Of a DNA stretch of 64,000 nt, positions 25,978 to 33,664 are shown piece by piece. The notes beneath the pieces were generated by a model. The model had not been told where the DNA came from, did no database searches, and saw nothing but the letters and a program-made list of their open reading frames with translations. Origin of the DNA: Rhodoferax sp. BLA1. Lineage in GTDB: Bacteria; Pseudomonadota; Gammaproteobacteria; Burkholderiales; Burkholderiaceae_C. The position numbers and the translations under genes were made by a program. Position 1 is the stretch's first letter. The number at the start of each line of letters is the position of its first letter. The stretch lies in contig NZ_SZVI01000012.1 in the NCBI RefSeq assembly GCF_013416775.1, positions 1 through 64,000 of the forward strand, in the 5' to 3' direction.

Positions 25978-26397
25978 TCAGCGCACGATCAGCACCGGCA
26001 CTTTGCAGCTCGCCAGCACCTCGGTGGCGACCGAACCCATCACCAGGTTGAGCAGTGCGCCATGGCCGTGCGAGCCCATCACCACCAGGTCAAACTTGCC
26101 CTCGGTGGCGGTTTTGGCGATCAGTTCGCTGGGGCGGCCGGTTTTCCAGACGAACTTCGGTGTGATGCCATGGCGTTGCAGGTATTTGGTGACCGGCGCC
26201 ATCACCCGCAGGCCCTCTTCTTCATAATATTTGTTCACCAGTTCTTTGCCCAGCGCGGAGCGGGCTTGTGACGGCAAAACCACCTGGGCGGTCACGGCGG
26301 TGTAGTCGTTTTTGGGGGAAAACAGCTCGTGGGCAGCCAGGTAGGCCAGCATTTTTTTTGTGTAGGGGCTGCCGTCGACAGCCAGCAAAATCTTCAT
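25978..26397 (-). CDS. universal stress protein, UspA family
   Basis: ATG 26397 is chosen because GGAG lies 8-11 bases before it and the family starts MKILLAVDGSPYTKKML. The product has 139 residues. The ATP-binding motif of UspF/MJ0577-type proteins is present near the end: GSHGHGALLNLVMGSVATEVL (G-2x-G-9x-G(S/T)). Such proteins are cytoplasmic stress and energy-state factors. A longer frame to 26526 has no family match. It is single and divergent from a diguanylate cyclase gene 240 bases away. Confidence 0.9.
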   Translation of the reverse strand: MKILLAVDGSPYTKKMLAYLAAHELFSPKNDYTAVTAQVVLPSQARSALGKELVNKYYEEEGLRVMAPVTKYLQRHGITPKFVWKTGRPSELIAKTATEGKFDLVVMGSHGHGALLNLVMGSVATEVLASCKVPVLIVR

Positions 26398-26573
26398 CAA
26401 GTGTCTCCTTGAACGGTGAACAACCAGTTTAACCATAGTGTGTGCTTGTTCATCTTGCTGACTATCCCCCAATCGGGGGATAGCCAGAAAACTCAATACC
26501 GGGTAAATTCTGCCGATATGTAACAAAACTCAAGTTCAAGGTTCAGCGTGTGATGTTGTCGACTTCTTTCTGC

Positions 26574-26612
26574 CACCGGGTTGGGTTCCCCGCGCAAGGG
26601 GCTCTCCCGGTG
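26574..26612 (+). promoter_or_regulatory. two-tier hairpin in the leader of the diguanylate cyclase gene
   Basis: An outer 7-bp stem (CACCGGG 26574-26580 with CCCGGTG 26606-26612) encloses an inner CCCC/GGGG stem (26588-26591 with 26598-26601) and the loop GCGCAA. It ends 25 bases before the GTG start. It does not match the GEMM c-di-GMP aptamer I know. It could be a terminator without a T run, a translational control hairpin, or an undescribed element. Confidence 0.5.
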
Positions 26613-26637
26613 AGGGCAAGCCAGGGAAGTAACACGC

Positions 26638-28863
26638 GTGTTGGTTGATCTGTTCACCCAGTTGCTGGCGCAATTGGGACAGGATGAGCGTGCCGGGAGT
26701 GGGCATACACATGCCTTGGTCGCGTCACCTCAGCGCTTTCAGGCGCTTTTTGGACATGTGACGCAGATGGTCTGGCTCAAAGACCCGCAGGGCCGCTACC
26801 TGGCATGTAACCCCGCATTTGAGACCTTCTCCGGCTTGCCTGCGGCGCACCTGTGTGGCCGCACAAACGCCGACTTGTTACCCCCCGAAGACGCGCAGCG
26901 GTATCACCAGCTGGACCAGACCTGTCTGGCCGCCACACAACCGGTGGTGGCCGAGTGCTGGGCCAGCGCGGCGGGTGGTTCACGGCGCGCGTTGCTGGAG
27001 ATCACCAAAGTGGTCTTGCGCAGTGCCGACGGTCGGGTCGATGGCATTCTGAGCATGGGCCGGGACATCACGGCGCGCTGGTACCAGACACAGTTTGAGC
27101 AATTGCGCAGCCAAATTCTTGAGCTGCTGGCCAATGGTGCTGAATTGCCGCACCTGCTGCAGGCGCTGGCGGACGGGCTGCGTGGCCTGCAGCCTGAGCA
27201 GGCCTGTTTGGTGGCGCTGGTGACTCCCGGCCACGGTTGTGGTCAGACCCTGAAGGTGGTGGCGTCAGCCGGTGTGTCTGCCGAGACACTGCGGCTGGTG
27301 GATGATCAGGATGTGGGCCCCGGTCAGGGCGCCTGTGCAGCGGCAGCAGCCAGCGGGCAGCGGGTGGTGATCCCCAACCTGGCGCTGCACCGCACGCTGA
27401 TCCCCCAGGTGGGGCAGCGCATTTGCCAGGGAGCGTGCTGGGCACAACCGTTTTTGGCCTTGTCGGGCCAGGTTCTGGGGGTGCTGTCGGTCATGGTGGC
27501 CAAACCAGCGACGCCCAGTGCTGAAGACCTGGATCTGCTGGAGCAACTGGCCCGGCTGGCCGGGCTGGCGGTGGAACGGCATCAGGTGGCGCAACAGTTG
27601 CGCACCAACGAGGCCAGCTTTCGGGCGCTGGCTGAACACACGCCCGAGGCGGTGCTGGTGCACCGGGGTGGCACCATTTTGTATGTGAATCCGACCGCGC
27701 AGCGTTTGTTTGGCGCCAAGTCCAGCGCCGACTTGTTGGGCACCTCGACCCAAAAACGCATTGCACCAGCCTTTCTGGCACAGCAACTCGCACGCATGCA
27801 GGCGATCGAGTCGGCCCAGCCGATCGAACCCATGGTGGAGTCGCGCTTTGTCCGTCTCGATGGCAGTGAGTTTGATGTGGAGGTGCAGGGCACTGCCATG
27901 GTCTACGGTGGCGCCCCCGCCATCCATGTCTCGATCCGTGACATCTCCGAGCGCAAACTGGCCGAGGCCCAGTTGCGGGTGGCGGCCAGTGTGTTCAGCC
28001 ATGCCATCGAGGGCATCATGATCACCGCGCCTGATGGCCGCATCATCGACGTCAATGCCGCTTTCACCCGCATCACCGGCTACAGCCGCGAGGAGGTGCG
28101 TGGCCAGACCCCCAGCATGCTCAACTCAGGGCGCAACACGCCGCTGTTTTACCAACAGCTGTGGCAATACCTGGTGCAACACGGCAGCTGGTCGGGCGAG
28201 TTGTGGAACCGCCGCAAAGACGGTGACGTCTATGCCCAGATGCTGCACATCAGCGCGGTGCATGACCAGCGTGGCCAGGTGATCCAGTATGTGGCGCTGT
28301 TTTCGGACATCACCGAACGCAAGGCCCATGAACGCCGACTCGACCAGTTGGCCCATTTTGATGCGCTCACAGGTCTGCCTAACCGTGCCTTGCACGCTGA
28401 CCGTTTGCAACACGCCATGGCCCAGGCACAGCGCCGTCAACAAAAACTGGGTGTGGCGTTCATTGATCTGGACGGTTTCAAGGCGGTCAACGACAGCTAC
28501 GGCCATGATGCCGGTGACCATCTGCTGATCACGCTGGCGCGGCGCATGCGACTGGCGCTGCGTGAGGTCGACACCTTGTCGCGCCTGGGTGGTGACGAGT
28601 TTGCCGCCGTGATTGTGGACCTGGCACAAGAGAGCGATTGCGACCCGCTGTTGCAGCGCCTGCTGCAGGCGGCCAACCAGCCAGTGCTGTATGGCACAGC
28701 GGTGTTGCAGGTGTCGGCCAGTGTCGGGGTGGCCTTTTACCCGCAGGCCAAGGAGGTGAGCCCGGAGCAGTTGCTGCGCCAGGCCGACATGGCGATGTAC
28801 CGCGCCAAACAGTCTGGCAAAAACCAGTTTCAGACATCTGGGTTTGTGGATTCCCTGTTTTGA
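26638..28863 (+). CDS. PAS-GAF-PAS-PAS-GGDEF diguanylate cyclase
   Basis: The start is GTG 26638 behind AGGGAAG. The 741-residue protein appears soluble. Domains: PAS about 32-145 (FQALFGHVTQMVWLKDPQGRY), GAF about 155-320, PAS about 325-440 (FRALAEHTPEAVLVHRGG), PAS with PAC about 445-565 (SHAIEGIMITAPDGRIIDVN ... ALFSDITERKAHE) and GGDEF about 570-735. The active-site GGDEF is intact at 651-655, and the inhibitory RxxD site (REVD) stands at the right distance before it. It should therefore make cyclic di-GMP with product inhibition. There is no EAL domain. Sensory inputs are unknown; the GAF or first PAS could bind a cofactor. Confidence 0.92.
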   Translation: MLVDLFTQLLAQLGQDERAGSGHTHALVASPQRFQALFGHVTQMVWLKDPQGRYLACNPAFETFSGLPAAHLCGRTNADLLPPEDAQRYHQLDQTCLAATQPVVAECWASAAGGSRRALLEITKVVLRSADGRVDGILSMGRDITARWYQTQFEQLRSQILELLANGAELPHLLQALADGLRGLQPEQACLVALVTPGHGCGQTLKVVASAGVSAETLRLVDDQDVGPGQGACAAAAASGQRVVIPNLALHRTLIPQVGQRICQGACWAQPFLALSGQVLGVLSVMVAKPATPSAEDLDLLEQLARLAGLAVERHQVAQQLRTNEASFRALAEHTPEAVLVHRGGTILYVNPTAQRLFGAKSSADLLGTSTQKRIAPAFLAQQLARMQAIESAQPIEPMVESRFVRLDGSEFDVEVQGTAMVYGGAPAIHVSIRDISERKLAEAQLRVAASVFSHAIEGIMITAPDGRIIDVNAAFTRITGYSREEVRGQTPSMLNSGRNTPLFYQQLWQYLVQHGSWSGELWNRRKDGDVYAQMLHISAVHDQRGQVIQYVALFSDITERKAHERRLDQLAHFDALTGLPNRALHADRLQHAMAQAQRRQQKLGVAFIDLDGFKAVNDSYGHDAGDHLLITLARRMRLALREVDTLSRLGGDEFAAVIVDLAQESDCDPLLQRLLQAANQPVLYGTAVLQVSASVGVAFYPQAKEVSPEQLLRQADMAMYRAKQSGKNQFQTSGFVDSLF

Positions 28864-28876
28864 ACGCCAGCGCGTT

Positions 28877-29743
28877 TTAGCGGGCTCGGGTTCCGAGCCA
28901 GGCAGCCAGCACAATCATCAGGGCGGCCAGGCCCACGTTCCAGGTCAGTGGCCGTGCGCTGACCACGGTCAGCATGGCGGTCGACAACAGGGGCGTCAGG
29001 TAACTCAGCACACCAATGTGGCGCGCATCACCCAGCTTGAGCGCCTTGTCCCACAGAAAAAACGCCGCCCCCATCGGCCCCAGGCCAATCACGGTGATCA
29101 GCAGCAGGTCCTGCGTGCTGAGTGCCACCGCAGGTTCCATCAGCGGGTGGCATAACAGCGACAGCAACCCCGACACCAACGCAAAACTGCCAATGGCAAC
29201 GGTCGGAAAAGCCGCCACCCGTTTGGTCAGCAAGGAGTAGCTGGCCCAGATGAAGGCCGCTGCCAGCGCGGGCAGATAACCCCAGGCCCAGACCGAGCCG
29301 CCATCAGCGCTTGCACCCGTTGTGCCCGAGCCACCCAGAATCACCACCGCAGCACCGGCAAAGCCCAACAACGCAGCAAACACATGCATCGGCCGCAGCG
29401 CCATGCCCTGCAGCAGCAGCGGCGACAGCACCACCATCAACAACGGCCACAGGTAGTTCACCAGATTGGCCTGTACCGGTGGTGCGTGGCGCAAGGCCAG
29501 AAACAGCAGAAAGTGGTAACTGAACAGACCGTAAATGCCCAGCGCCAGGGTCGGCAATGGCACTTTCCAGCGCGCCAGTTTGAAGCCAGACAGAGGCAGT
29601 GCAATCAGGCTGCCAATCAGCAGGGACAGCCCGGTCAGCAAAAACGGCGGCACATGGCCCAGCGCCACGCCCAGCGTGGCCAGCGAGCTCCACAAGCCGA
29701 TGGCGCCCAGTGCCAGCAGGCTGGCGCGTGCCGATGCCGTCAT
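28877..29743 (-). CDS. DMT-superfamily permease, YddG-like
   Basis: The 288-residue protein has ten predicted membrane segments in two EamA halves. The motif LRHAPPVQANLVNYLWPLLMVVLSPLLL in the first half is typical of the YddG branch, which exports aromatic amino acids. In the second half TQDLLLITVIGLGPMGAAFFLWDKALKLGD is also typical. It converges on the diguanylate cyclase gene with a 13-base gap, and lies 43 bases from the end of the aldo-keto reductase gene upstream on the same strand. The substrate is inferred only from family resemblance. Confidence 0.85.
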   Translation of the reverse strand: MTASARASLLALGAIGLWSSLATLGVALGHVPPFLLTGLSLLIGSLIALPLSGFKLARWKVPLPTLALGIYGLFSYHFLLFLALRHAPPVQANLVNYLWPLLMVVLSPLLLQGMALRPMHVFAALLGFAGAAVVILGGSGTTGASADGGSVWAWGYLPALAAAFIWASYSLLTKRVAAFPTVAIGSFALVSGLLSLLCHPLMEPAVALSTQDLLLITVIGLGPMGAAFFLWDKALKLGDARHIGVLSYLTPLLSTAMLTVVSARPLTWNVGLAALMIVLAAWLGTRAR

Positions 29744-29786
29744 GCGCGCACGCGGGCCATCTGACGCGGCATGCGGAGGTGCCGCA

Positions 29787-30821
29787 TCAGGCCGGTGTTG
29801 AGGAGCGTTGCCACAGGTTGATGCCCCCTTCGACCGCCTGCTGGTCGATGGCGGCCAGCTCGTCTGCCGAGAACGACAGGTTTTTCAGCGCACCGACCAG
29901 CTCGGTGATCTGCGCCGGTTTGCTGGCGCCGATCAGCGCCGAGGTGACCTTGCCATCGCGCAGCACCCAGGCCGTGGCCATCTGCGCCAGGCTCTGGCCA
30001 CGCGCTTGAGCGATCTCGTTGAGGGCACGCACGTGTTTGAGGTTTTTTTCACTCAGGAAATCGGGTTTGAACGAGCCACCCCCGGGTCGGTTGATGCGCG
30101 CGTCGGTCGGCACACCGTTGAGGTATTTGTCGGTCAACAAGCCTTGAGCCAGCGCACTGAAGGCAATACAACCCATGCCCAGTTCACCCAGGGTGTCGAG
30201 CAGGTCTTCCTCGACCCAGCGGTTGAGTAGGCTGTAGGACGGTTGGTGGATCAGCGCGGACACGCCCATGCTTTTCAGAATGGCGTGGGCCTCACGCGTT
30301 TTGGCCGCTGAATAACTGCTGACGCCTACGTACAACGCCTTGCCCTGCTGCACCGCCGTGGCCAGTGCCCCCATGGTTTCTTCGAGCGGGGTGTGGGGGT
30401 CAAAGCGGTGGCTGTAGAAAATGTCGACATAGTCCAGCCCCATACGCTGCAGGCTCTGGTCCAGGCTGGCCAGCAGGTACTTGCGCGAGCCGCCGATGCC
30501 GTAAGGGCCAGGCCACATGTCGTACCCGGCCTTGCTGGAGATGACCAACTCGTCGCGATAGGGTTTGAAGTCGCGGCGCAGGTGGGCGCCAAAGTTGGTT
30601 TCGGCGCTGCCGTAGGGCGGGCCATAGTTATTGGCCAGGTCAAAGTGGGTGATGCCCGCATCAAACGCGGTGTGCAACATGTCACGCTGGGTCTGCAGCG
30701 GTGTGGCGTCGCCAAAGTTGTGCCACAGCCCCAGGGTGATGGCAGGGAGTTTGAGACCACTGTGACCGCAGCGGTGATAAGCCATGCTGTCATAACGGGT
30801 GGACGCGGCAAGGTAGCTCAT
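29787..30821 (-). CDS. gpr: aldo-keto reductase, L-glyceraldehyde-3-phosphate reductase type
   Basis: ATG 30821 (MSYLAAST) follows GAGG with 6-base spacing; product 344 residues. This TIM-barrel aldo-keto reductase has the catalytic Asp and Tyr in FDLANNYGPPYGSAETNFG, Lys in VISSKAGYDMWPGPYG, and His in FYSHRFDPHTPLEETM. The GYDMWPGPYG(I/D)GGSRKYLLAS segment is distinctive of YghZ/Gpr enzymes, which reduce L-glyceraldehyde 3-phosphate and methylglyoxal with NADPH. The cofactor site near the C-terminus is SALIGASKPAQI. A TTG four codons upstream is an unlikely start. Confidence 0.9.
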   Translation of the reverse strand: MSYLAASTRYDSMAYHRCGHSGLKLPAITLGLWHNFGDATPLQTQRDMLHTAFDAGITHFDLANNYGPPYGSAETNFGAHLRRDFKPYRDELVISSKAGYDMWPGPYGIGGSRKYLLASLDQSLQRMGLDYVDIFYSHRFDPHTPLEETMGALATAVQQGKALYVGVSSYSAAKTREAHAILKSMGVSALIHQPSYSLLNRWVEEDLLDTLGELGMGCIAFSALAQGLLTDKYLNGVPTDARINRPGGGSFKPDFLSEKNLKHVRALNEIAQARGQSLAQMATAWVLRDGKVTSALIGASKPAQITELVGALKNLSFSADELAAIDQQAVEGGINLWQRSSTPA

Positions 30822-30852
30822 GGAATGCCTCAAATTGATGAATAAAAAACGA

Positions 30853-30890
30853 TTCTAGCCCTTGTTCAATAAGGGCTAGAAGCTATTAAT
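30853..30890 (-). repeat. R repeat, copy 5
   Basis: TTCTAGCCCTT-GTTCAAT-AAGGGCTAGAAGCTATTAAT lies upstream of the gpr start. It is one of the few copies not directly at a gene 3' end; the next gene on the right ends at 31009. Confidence 0.75.
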
Positions 30891-31008
30891 TAAATAGTAT
30901 TTGAGGGCGCCGACTATCGACTGACTGCGCGCCAGCGGATGGCATGGGTGGCTGCAGGAAACCTGCTGGGTGGGTCCTTGCGGCGCACCAGATGGCTGGT
31001 GTTGGTGC

Positions 31009-31245
31009 TCAGTTGAGCAGGTAGTCGTCCTGTTCGTCCAGGGCTTGTGCGTCGATCATCGCGTCATAGGCGGCGCGGCTGGCCAGTGCGGCCGAGGTCA
31101 AGGGGATCAGCGGTTTGTCCAGCGGGCGCAGCTTGTGGCGACGCAGGGCGCGCAGTTGGGGCGACTGCGCGATGGTCTGCAGCACGCGCTCGGGCTCCAT
31201 CATCAGGCTGAACGGGTTCAGTGCTTCGGTGGTGGTGGTGGTCAT
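31009..31245 (-). CDS. hypothetical protein, 78 residues
   Basis: ATG 31245 follows GGAG (CAGGAGCACCCC), giving a good ribosome site. The protein begins MTTTTTEALNPFSLMMEPERV and contains a basic LRALRRHKLRPLDKP stretch and an acidic tail ending QALDEQDDYLLN. No membrane segment, signal peptide or known domain. It stands alone between R copy 5 and hairpin element A. Confidence 0.6.
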   Translation of the reverse strand: MTTTTTEALNPFSLMMEPERVLQTIAQSPQLRALRRHKLRPLDKPLIPLTSAALASRAAYDAMIDAQALDEQDDYLLN

Positions 31246-31477
31246 GGGGTGCTCCTGCTTCTGCCAATCACGAATCACGAGATGTGATCCGTTGAAATGG
31301 AATGTATCCGTGCCGCTTCAAAACCTAAAGTCGGTATATGGCGCTGCCGAGTGTCAGAAGTTGCCTGACAAGATGTCAGTGACGTGAGGGTCGACGCGGG
31401 CGCCAGTGCATGGTTTTTTGATGTCGTGAATTGCCGCATTTTTTGGCAAATATTCACAAAAGATAGCGGTGCGCGCT

Positions 31478-31746
31478 GCGTATCAGCCGCTTGGGGCACC
31501 TGCCTCATACTGGGGTACCAGAAATCGGCGGTCACCCCAAGCGGCTGCTACGCCGACACCGTTGACAGGCGAACGGTGTAGAGAGGAATCCGAATCCGGT
31601 TCGAGCCTGGGCGCATGCAGACCAACATCTTTTGATTGGTCGAAGCGCTAGCGAGGCGTGGCCTCTGGGCGGGTGACGATTTGGCTACGCCGAAACTTCG
31701 TTTTCTGGTACCCCAGTATGAGGAACCCGCCCAGAGGTCATGCCTC
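31478..31746 (+). repeat. multi-hairpin element, copy A (left of dbpA)
   Basis: Four consecutive hairpins. H1: arms 31478-31496 and 31535-31553 (19 bp, one mismatch). H2: 31556-31563 and 31572-31579 (ACACCGTT/AACGGTGT, loop GACAGGCG). H3: 31620-31625 and 31636-31641. H4: arms 31653-31674 and 31725-31746 (22 bp, two mismatches). The H1 loop holds CCTCATACTGGGGTACCAG and the H4 loop its reverse complement. Copy B (33276-33547) has the same plan with different stem sequences. The stretch 31246-31826 holds no gene; two small frames through this region are by-products of the repeat. Confidence 0.8.
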
Positions 31747-31826
31747 GTGGGTGGGGCCTGATGCGTGGCGACCCGGCTGTCAAGCAAGCAGGCGCGTAGC
31801 GGATGAGGCTGCCTCAGGTTGCCAAT

Positions 31827-33215
31827 TCAGAGCAACCGCACCTTCACACTTTTGCCCTTGACCTTGCCCGCATTGAGTTTCTGCATCGCTTCGAGCGCAA
31901 TATCACGCTGCACCGCCACAAACGTAGTGAACTCGGTGACATTGATCTTGCCGATCTGCTCGCGGCTGTAACCGGCATCTGCGGTGAGGGCGCCCAGCAC
32001 GTCACCGGGGCGGATTTTTTCCTTGCGCCCACCCAAAATCTGTAGCGTGATCATTGGCGGCAGCAAGGGTCCGCTGCCCTTGGGCGTGAGTTCGTCGAGC
32101 TTGTGCCAGACCGAGGGTTGATTCTGGTACTGCTCGATCTTGCCCACCGCCCCCATCTCGTACATGGCGGCCAGGCTCAGTGCCAGGCCGGTCTCACCCG
32201 CGCGGCCAGTGCGGCCGATGCGGTGCACATGCACCTCGGGGTCGGGCGTGATGTCGACATTGATCACGGCTTCAAGCTCCTTGATGTCGATGCCGCGCGA
32301 GGCCACATCGGTGGCCACCAAGATCGAGGTGCTGCGGTTGGCAAACTGCGCCAGCACCTGGTCGCGCTCACGCTGCTCCAGCTCGCCATACAGTGCCAGC
32401 GCGTTAAAACCCTGCTGTTGCAGATAAGTCACCAAATCTTTGCACTGTTGTTTGGTGTTGCAAAACGCCAGCGTGCTCACCGGGCGGAAGTGGTTCAGCA
32501 GCTTGGCCACCACCTCAAAGCGGGTCGGGCGCGTCACCTCATAAAAACGCTGTTCGATCAGGCTTTGTGTCTCAGGTGGCGCCACGGTGATGCGCTCGGG
32601 CGAACGCATGAACTGTTTGGCCAGTTTGTCGATGCCTTCCGGGTAGGTGGCTGAGAACAGCAAGGTCTGGCGCTCCGGCGGGCACTGTTTGGTGACGGTG
32701 GCAATGTCCTCGAAAAAGCCCATGTCCAACATGCGGTCGGCCTCGTCGAGCACCAGGGTGTTGAGCGCTTCCAGGTTCAGGTAACCACGTTCCAGGTGGT
32801 CCATCACACGGCCCGGTGTGCCGACGATGATGTGGGCACCGTTTTCCAGGCTGGCGCGTTGGCCGCGCAGCGCCACACCACCACAGAGCGTCACCACCTT
32901 GATGTTGTCCATCGCGCGCGCCAGGCGGCGAATTTCCACCGTGACCTGGTCGGCCAGTTCACGCGTCGGGCACAACACCAGCGATTGCACCGCAAAGCGG
33001 CGCGGGTTCAGCCGCTCCAGCAGGGCCAGGCCAAAGGCGGCGGTTTTGCCGCTGCCGGTTTGCGCCTGGGCAATCAGGTCCTTGCCCGCCAGTGCGGCAG
33101 GCAGGCTGGCCGCCTGGATCGGGGTCATGCTCAGGTAACCCAGCTGCGCCAGGTTTTCCAGTGTGGCCGGGTTCAGGGGCAGGGAATTGAACAGGGTGTT
33201 GTCGGATGCGGTCAT
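31827..33215 (-). CDS. dbpA: ATP-dependent RNA helicase DbpA
   Basis: From ATG 33215 (MTASDNTLF) the protein has 462 residues and aligns well with E. coli DbpA from its first residues. DEAD-box motifs are complete: TPIQAASLP (Q), AQTGSGKT (I), LVLDEADRML (II), SATYP (III), VATDVASRGID (V), HRIGRTGRAG (VI). The C-terminal DbpA RNA-binding domain (about 390-462, KIRPGDVLGAL ... GKSVKVRLL) recognises hairpin 92 of 23S rRNA during large-subunit assembly. It is single, flanked on both sides by copies of a four-hairpin element. No ribosome site is obvious; a start at 33257 is possible. Confidence 0.93.
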   Translation of the reverse strand: MTASDNTLFNSLPLNPATLENLAQLGYLSMTPIQAASLPAALAGKDLIAQAQTGSGKTAAFGLALLERLNPRRFAVQSLVLCPTRELADQVTVEIRRLARAMDNIKVVTLCGGVALRGQRASLENGAHIIVGTPGRVMDHLERGYLNLEALNTLVLDEADRMLDMGFFEDIATVTKQCPPERQTLLFSATYPEGIDKLAKQFMRSPERITVAPPETQSLIEQRFYEVTRPTRFEVVAKLLNHFRPVSTLAFCNTKQQCKDLVTYLQQQGFNALALYGELEQRERDQVLAQFANRSTSILVATDVASRGIDIKELEAVINVDITPDPEVHVHRIGRTGRAGETGLALSLAAMYEMGAVGKIEQYQNQPSVWHKLDELTPKGSGPLLPPMITLQILGGRKEKIRPGDVLGALTADAGYSREQIGKINVTEFTTFVAVQRDIALEAMQKLNAGKVKGKSVKVRLL

Positions 33216-33275
33216 GGGGGGATTATCGGTTCCGGGTGCCCGATTCATGTTTCTCATGCGATATGTGCTCGCGCT

Positions 33276-33547
33276 GCGTGGTAGCCGGTGGGGGCATCCC
33301 CCTCATACTGGGGTACCAGAAAACGAAGTTTCGGCGCAGCCAAATCGGGGCTACCCCCACCGGCTACCACGCTGAAAGCGTTGACAGACGCATTGTGTTG
33401 TTGGGTACCCGAACCCGGTTTTATCCAGATTGGATGGCCAATCAAGTTCACTCGATTCACCAAAATCGCCAGCCGGGCAGGCCCTTGGGGCGGCTGACGA
33501 TTTCTGGTACCCCAGTATGAGGAAGCCGCCCCAAGGGCCTGCCTGGC
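33276..33547 (+). repeat. multi-hairpin element, copy B (right of dbpA)
   Basis: Same plan and orientation as copy A. H1: arms 33276-33294 and 33354-33372 (19 bp, perfect). H2: 33375-33381 and 33388-33394 (one mismatch; loop TGACAG). H3: 33428-33433 and 33438-33443 (GATTGG/CCAATC). H4: 33472-33495 and 33524-33547 (24 bp, one mismatch). The H1 loop is the long form carrying an extra 24 bases (CGAAGTTTCGGCG...), while in copy A the H4 loop carries these bases. It lies in the space between divergent dbpA and the M48 protease gene (33216-33664), which holds nothing else I can name. Confidence 0.8.
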
Positions 33548-33664
33548 GGGTCGTTCCAAAAAACGCTGTCTCCGGATGATGGCTTCACAAACGCATAAAA
33601 ACACCCGTGATCATCGGGAAACCAGCTTGTGCAAAATACAAACAGTTCATTTCAGAAGGCCTCT

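Noticed and set aside
26574..26637. GEMM-type cyclic di-GMP riboswitch before the diguanylate cyclase
   Set aside because: The conserved GEMM blocks and second helix are absent; only a nested hairpin can be supported.
31364..31378. CTGACA-AGA-TGTCAG palindrome and GTGAAT/ATTCAC repeat near 31425-31458 upstream of the 78-residue gene
   Set aside because: Possible operators, but no regulator nearby and no known consensus match; too little support for a feature.
31556..31600. TTGACA in the H2 hairpin of the dbpA-flanking elements as a sigma-70 -35 box
   Set aside because: No -10 element at suitable spacing in either copy; the hexamer is better explained as a conserved hairpin loop.
31548..31787. 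Small minus-strand frame with SSYWGTRKRSFG, and a similar one at 33254-33604
   Set aside because: Both are translations of the hairpin element's conserved loop. They differ elsewhere, have no ribosome sites and lie within stem sequences, so I treat them as non-coding.
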